DNA of 46,045 bases from an uncultured Bacilli bacterium (lineage in GTDB: Bacteria; Bacillota_I; Bacilli_A; RFN20; CAG-826). A program made the position numbers and the translations under genes. The DNA lies in NCBI GenBank assembly GCA_944358985.1, contig CALVSI010000008.1:1-46045 (forward strand), read 5' to 3'. The notes beneath the pieces are model-generated. The model searched no databases, was not told the origin of the DNA, and saw only the letters and a list, made by a program, of their open reading frames with translations. Below are positions 43,381 to 46,045 of the stretch, piece by piece. Numbering within the stretch: position 1 is the stretch's first letter; each line of letters opens with the position of its first letter.

Positions 43381-44535
43381 ATGAATATTACAGTTGTTTG
43401 CGATGTTTTAGGTGAACCAAATAATGGTACATCCATCGCGGCTTATAATCTTATTAATACATTAAAAAGTAAAGGTCATAATGTTAATGTTTTATGTCCT
43501 GATGAATTAAAAAAAGGAGAACCAGGATATTTCGTTTTACCACATCTTTCTTTTGGTGTTTTTAATTCTTATGTAGCAAAAAATGGTGTTTCATTAGCTA
43601 AATTTGATTTGGAAATAGTAGATAAGGCATGTAAAAACGCTGATGTTATACATGTAATGATGCCATTTAGTGCAGGGCATATGGCGGCTGTTTATGCTCA
43701 TGAACATCATATCCCATTATCGGCAGGTTTTCATGTCCAAGCTGAAAATATAACTTCGCACATATTTGCAATGAATAGCGAAGGCATAAATGCTTATGCA
43801 TATAAAAGATTAAATAAATCAGTATATCAATATTGCGATAGCATTCACTTTCCTACCAAATTTATTCAAGAATATGTTAAAAAATATAATATAAAAGCTG
43901 ATAGTGAATATGTTATATCAAATGGTGTGAATCAAGACATTTTTTATCCGCATTATGTTAAAAAACCAAAAGCATATGAAGATCGCTTTGTTATATTAAT
44001 GAGCGGAAGATATTCAAAAGAAAAAAATCAGCAGATGCTCATAAAAGCTGTTGGTAGAAGTAAATATAATGCCCAAATTCAATTAATTTTTGCTGGCGAT
44101 GGTCCACAAAAGAAAAATTTATTTGTGCTATCCGAACGCGTTTTAGTTAATCGTCCGTTGTTTACTTTGTGCTCAAGAGAAAAATTATCAGAAGTAATCA
44201 ATTATTCCGATCTTTATGTTCATACTTCCAAAATTGAAATTGAAGCAATCTCATGTTTAGAAGCAATATCATGCGGACTTGTTCCACTTATTAGTGATTC
44301 ACCTCGTAGTGCAACTTCTCATTTTGCTTTATTGGATAAATCAAAATTTAAATTTAATAGTGTAAAAGATTTGAAAAATAAAATCGAATATTGGATTGAG
44401 CACCCACAAGAAAAACAACTAGCAAGAGATAAGTACATAGAATTTGGCAAACAATTTGACTTTAATAGATGCATGGACGAGATGGAAAAAATGCTTGTTG
44501 AAGTTGCAACTAAATATGGTAAAAACAAAATATAA
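43381..44535 (+). CDS. GT4-family glycosyltransferase, diacylglycerol glucosyltransferase-like
   Basis: 384 residues, GT-B fold. The N-terminal acceptor domain starts NITVVCDVLGEPNNGTSIAAYNL. The C-terminal nucleotide-sugar domain has VILMSGRYSKEKNQ, FAGDGPQK and the EX7E element in EIEAISCLEAISCG. It resembles the processive and monoglucosyl diacylglycerol synthases of Firmicutes and Acholeplasma. It is likely membrane-associated and makes glycolipids. The next gene is a PlsC acyltransferase starting inside its 3' end, supporting a lipid role. Confidence 0.82.
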   Translation: MNITVVCDVLGEPNNGTSIAAYNLINTLKSKGHNVNVLCPDELKKGEPGYFVLPHLSFGVFNSYVAKNGVSLAKFDLEIVDKACKNADVIHVMMPFSAGHMAAVYAHEHHIPLSAGFHVQAENITSHIFAMNSEGINAYAYKRLNKSVYQYCDSIHFPTKFIQEYVKKYNIKADSEYVISNGVNQDIFYPHYVKKPKAYEDRFVILMSGRYSKEKNQQMLIKAVGRSKYNAQIQLIFAGDGPQKKNLFVLSERVLVNRPLFTLCSREKLSEVINYSDLYVHTSKIEIEAISCLEAISCGLVPLISDSPRSATSHFALLDKSKFKFNSVKDLKNKIEYWIEHPQEKQLARDKYIEFGKQFDFNRCMDEMEKMLVEVATKYGKNKI

Positions 44536-45292
44536 AAAAACATTTTTTTATCGTGATGAATTAAATGATGACTTTGCAAAAATTCAAATTCGTCCTAAAA
44601 ATATCGATGAAAAATTTAAGTATTCGCATGGAAAAGTATATTGGTTTTTTGCTATTTTAATTAGATTTTTTGTTATTCCTATATTGTATGTAGTAAGCAA
44701 AATTTGTTATGGCACGACTATTAAAAATAAAAAAGTTTTAAAAAAACTTAAAAATAGGGGATATTTTATATATTCCAATCATACAACTGCTTTTGACCCA
44801 ATCAATCACGCTTGTTTGGTAAATCCAACTAAATATAGTCTAATTATTGCTTCTGTTGATGCCTTATCAATCAAAGGAATTGGATGGTTAGTTCATCTTC
44901 TTGGTGCTATTCCTGTTCCTAATAATTTAAAAATGTATAAAAATTTCTCACAATGCTTAAAGTACAATATTGAAAAAAAACATAAAATTGTTATTTATCC
45001 AGAAGCCCACATATGGCCTTATTATACTGACATTAGACCATTTAAAAGTGTTTCGTTTCGTTATCCGGTTGAATTAAATGCACCTATAGTGGTTTCGACA
45101 ACTAGGTTTAAACGAAGAAAATTTTTTCATACACCGAAATTAATAATTACTTTGTCTAATCCTATTTTTCCAAATAAAGATTTAACATTTAAAGAACAAA
45201 TCAATGATTTGAGAAATAAAACATATGAAATTATGAAGGCTGTTTCTGAAAATTCAGAAAAATATGAATATTATCACTATGAAAAATTATAA
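44516..45292 (+). CDS. 1-acyl-sn-glycerol-3-phosphate acyltransferase-like protein
   Basis: 258 residues from ATG 44516, which overlaps the glycosyltransferase by 20 bp. An upstream in-frame ATG at 44444 would add 24 residues and is less likely. A hydrophobic helix (YWFFAILIRFFVIPILYVVS) precedes the acyltransferase block I motif NHTTAFDP (HX4D), then block III-like YPEAHIWPYY and APIVVSTTRF. It would acylate lysophosphatidic acid or a related lipid. No good SD, so probably coupled to the upstream gene. Confidence 0.82.
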   Translation: MVKTKYKKTFFYRDELNDDFAKIQIRPKNIDEKFKYSHGKVYWFFAILIRFFVIPILYVVSKICYGTTIKNKKVLKKLKNRGYFIYSNHTTAFDPINHACLVNPTKYSLIIASVDALSIKGIGWLVHLLGAIPVPNNLKMYKNFSQCLKYNIEKKHKIVIYPEAHIWPYYTDIRPFKSVSFRYPVELNAPIVVSTTRFKRRKFFHTPKLIITLSNPIFPNKDLTFKEQINDLRNKTYEIMKAVSENSEKYEYYHYEKL

Positions 45293-45366
45293 TTACACTA
45301 TTAAGTGCGTTTATCTTTTTAAAAATAAGTTTAAAGTTTATAATTAATCTAGGAGGAAAAAATAAA

Positions 45367-45909
45367 ATGAATTTAAAAGGAACTAAAACGGAAAAAAATT
45401 TAATGGAAGCTTTTGCTGGTGAATCACAAGCTCGCAACAAATATACATATTTTGCTAGCAAAGCTAAAAAAGAAGGCTATGAACAAATTGCTGCACTTTT
45501 TTTAGAAACTGCTGATAATGAAAAAGAACATGCAAAAATGTGGTTCAAATTGCTTCAACCAAATGGCGAAATTATGGATACTGCATCAAATTTAAAAGCA
45601 GCAGCGGAAGGCGAAAATTTTGAACACACTGATATGTACAAAAGAATGGCAGAAGAAGCCGAAGCAGAAGGTTTTAAAGATATTGCTAGACTATTTAGAA
45701 ATGTTGCGGCCGTAGAGGCAGAACACGAAAAAAGATATCTTAAATTATTAGAATCTGTTAAAGATAACAAAGTGTTTATTTCTGATGATGTAGTAGTTTG
45801 GAAATGCAGAAATTGTGGACACATTCATGTTGGTAAAGAAGCACCAAAAGTTTGTCCAACATGTGCACATCCACAAAGTTATTTTGAACGTTTAGCAACA
45901 AATTATTAA
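45367..45909 (+). CDS. rbr: rubrerythrin
   Basis: 180 residues. The diiron four-helix domain (about 1-135) has NLMEAFAGESQARNKYTYF, DNEKEHAKMW and VEAEHEKRY with the Glu/His ligands. The C-terminal rubredoxin-like domain has CRNC and CPTC. It reduces hydrogen peroxide in anaerobes. Strong SD AGGAGG, a TATAAT at 45339-45344, and its own terminator, so it is monocistronic. It suggests an anaerobic or microaerobic lifestyle. Confidence 0.96.
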   Translation: MNLKGTKTEKNLMEAFAGESQARNKYTYFASKAKKEGYEQIAALFLETADNEKEHAKMWFKLLQPNGEIMDTASNLKAAAEGENFEHTDMYKRMAEEAEAEGFKDIARLFRNVAAVEAEHEKRYLKLLESVKDNKVFISDDVVVWKCRNCGHIHVGKEAPKVCPTCAHPQSYFERLATNY

Positions 45910-45924
45910 TTAATAATTGAATTT

Positions 45925-45967
45925 AAATGCACTCTAATATGCGATGAACATGTAAGAGTGCATTTTT
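45925..45967 (+). terminator. terminator of rubrerythrin
   Basis: AAATGCACTCT (45925-45935) and AGAGTGCATTT (45955-45965) form a perfect 11-bp stem around a 19-base loop, with a T-run to 45967. Confidence 0.85.
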
Positions 45968-46045
45968 ATTGTTAGATGACAAATTCAATGCAACAAATTA
46001 ATTATTTTTGTGTGATTCTAATTTTTAAGTAGTTATTGTTGCATT

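Overview
The window is low-GC, gene-dense DNA with Bacillota-type signals: TTGACA/TATAAT promoters, AAGGAGG ribosome-binding sites, FeoA/FeoB, L32 and S21 genes, CCA-encoding tRNAs, and lipoproteins with cysteine lipoboxes. TGA is a stop codon (it ends rsmE at 38886-38888) and TGG encodes Trp, so this is not a UGA-Trp mycoplasma. An uncultured gut-type Bacilli lineage near the Erysipelotrichales/Mollicutes branch fits best, but that placement is inference from gene content and AT richness.

Layout. (1) 1-72 is probably the 3' end (part of domain V plus domain VI) of a group II intron. (2) 90-11097 is a LacI-controlled sugar operon: regulator, TIM-barrel isomerase/epimerase-like protein, Gfo/Idh/MocA oxidoreductase, sugar ABC transporter (binding lipoprotein, double ATPase, permease with a ~300-residue coiled-coil tail), xylose isomerase and xylulokinase. 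The product is xylulose-5-phosphate; the first two enzymes hint that the imported substrate is a xyloside. (3) 11264-14387 is a ferrous-iron operon feoA-feoA-feoB plus a small Cys-rich membrane protein, with two DtxR-type operators around its promoter. A DtxR/MntR-like regulator lies at 16058-16441. (4) 14433-18804 holds an esterase, a membrane protein, the DtxR-like regulator with an anchored extracytoplasmic protein, and a lipoprotein with two starch-binding-like modules.

(5) 18849-25363 is a polyamine-led operon: one polypeptide fuses a PLP arginine decarboxylase to an agmatine deiminase, and the next gene is N-carbamoylputrescine amidohydrolase. Two genes thus encode the whole arginine-to-putrescine route. 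An acyl-ACP thioesterase and a GH3 glycosidase follow. (6) 25396-28371 holds an unknown membrane protein, a metallo-hydrolase and an MTA/SAH deaminase-like amidohydrolase, meeting a convergent tandem-thioredoxin-like lipoprotein. (7) 29700-34855 is potABCD for putrescine/spermidine import, with an enlarged PotA and a very large, C-terminally membrane-anchored PotD.

(8) 34903-35548 is a seven-tRNA array (Cys, Arg, Pro, Ala, Met, Ile2, Ser), followed by a frameshifted tyrosine-recombinase remnant. (9) 36088-42299 is mainly housekeeping: ogt, a DUF2804 protein, a TM2 protein, rsmE, an unknown gene, mtaB, rpmF, deoC and rpsU. (10) 42351-43250 has initiator tRNA-fMet next to an accessory gene with nuclease-like motifs. 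(11) 43381-45967 holds a GT4 glycosyltransferase, a PlsC-type acyltransferase and rubrerythrin.

A recurring architectural feature is a -10 hexamer 6-9 nt upstream of the start codon with no Shine-Dalgarno sequence, in seven genes. This suggests that leaderless mRNAs are common here, mixed with SD-led operons.
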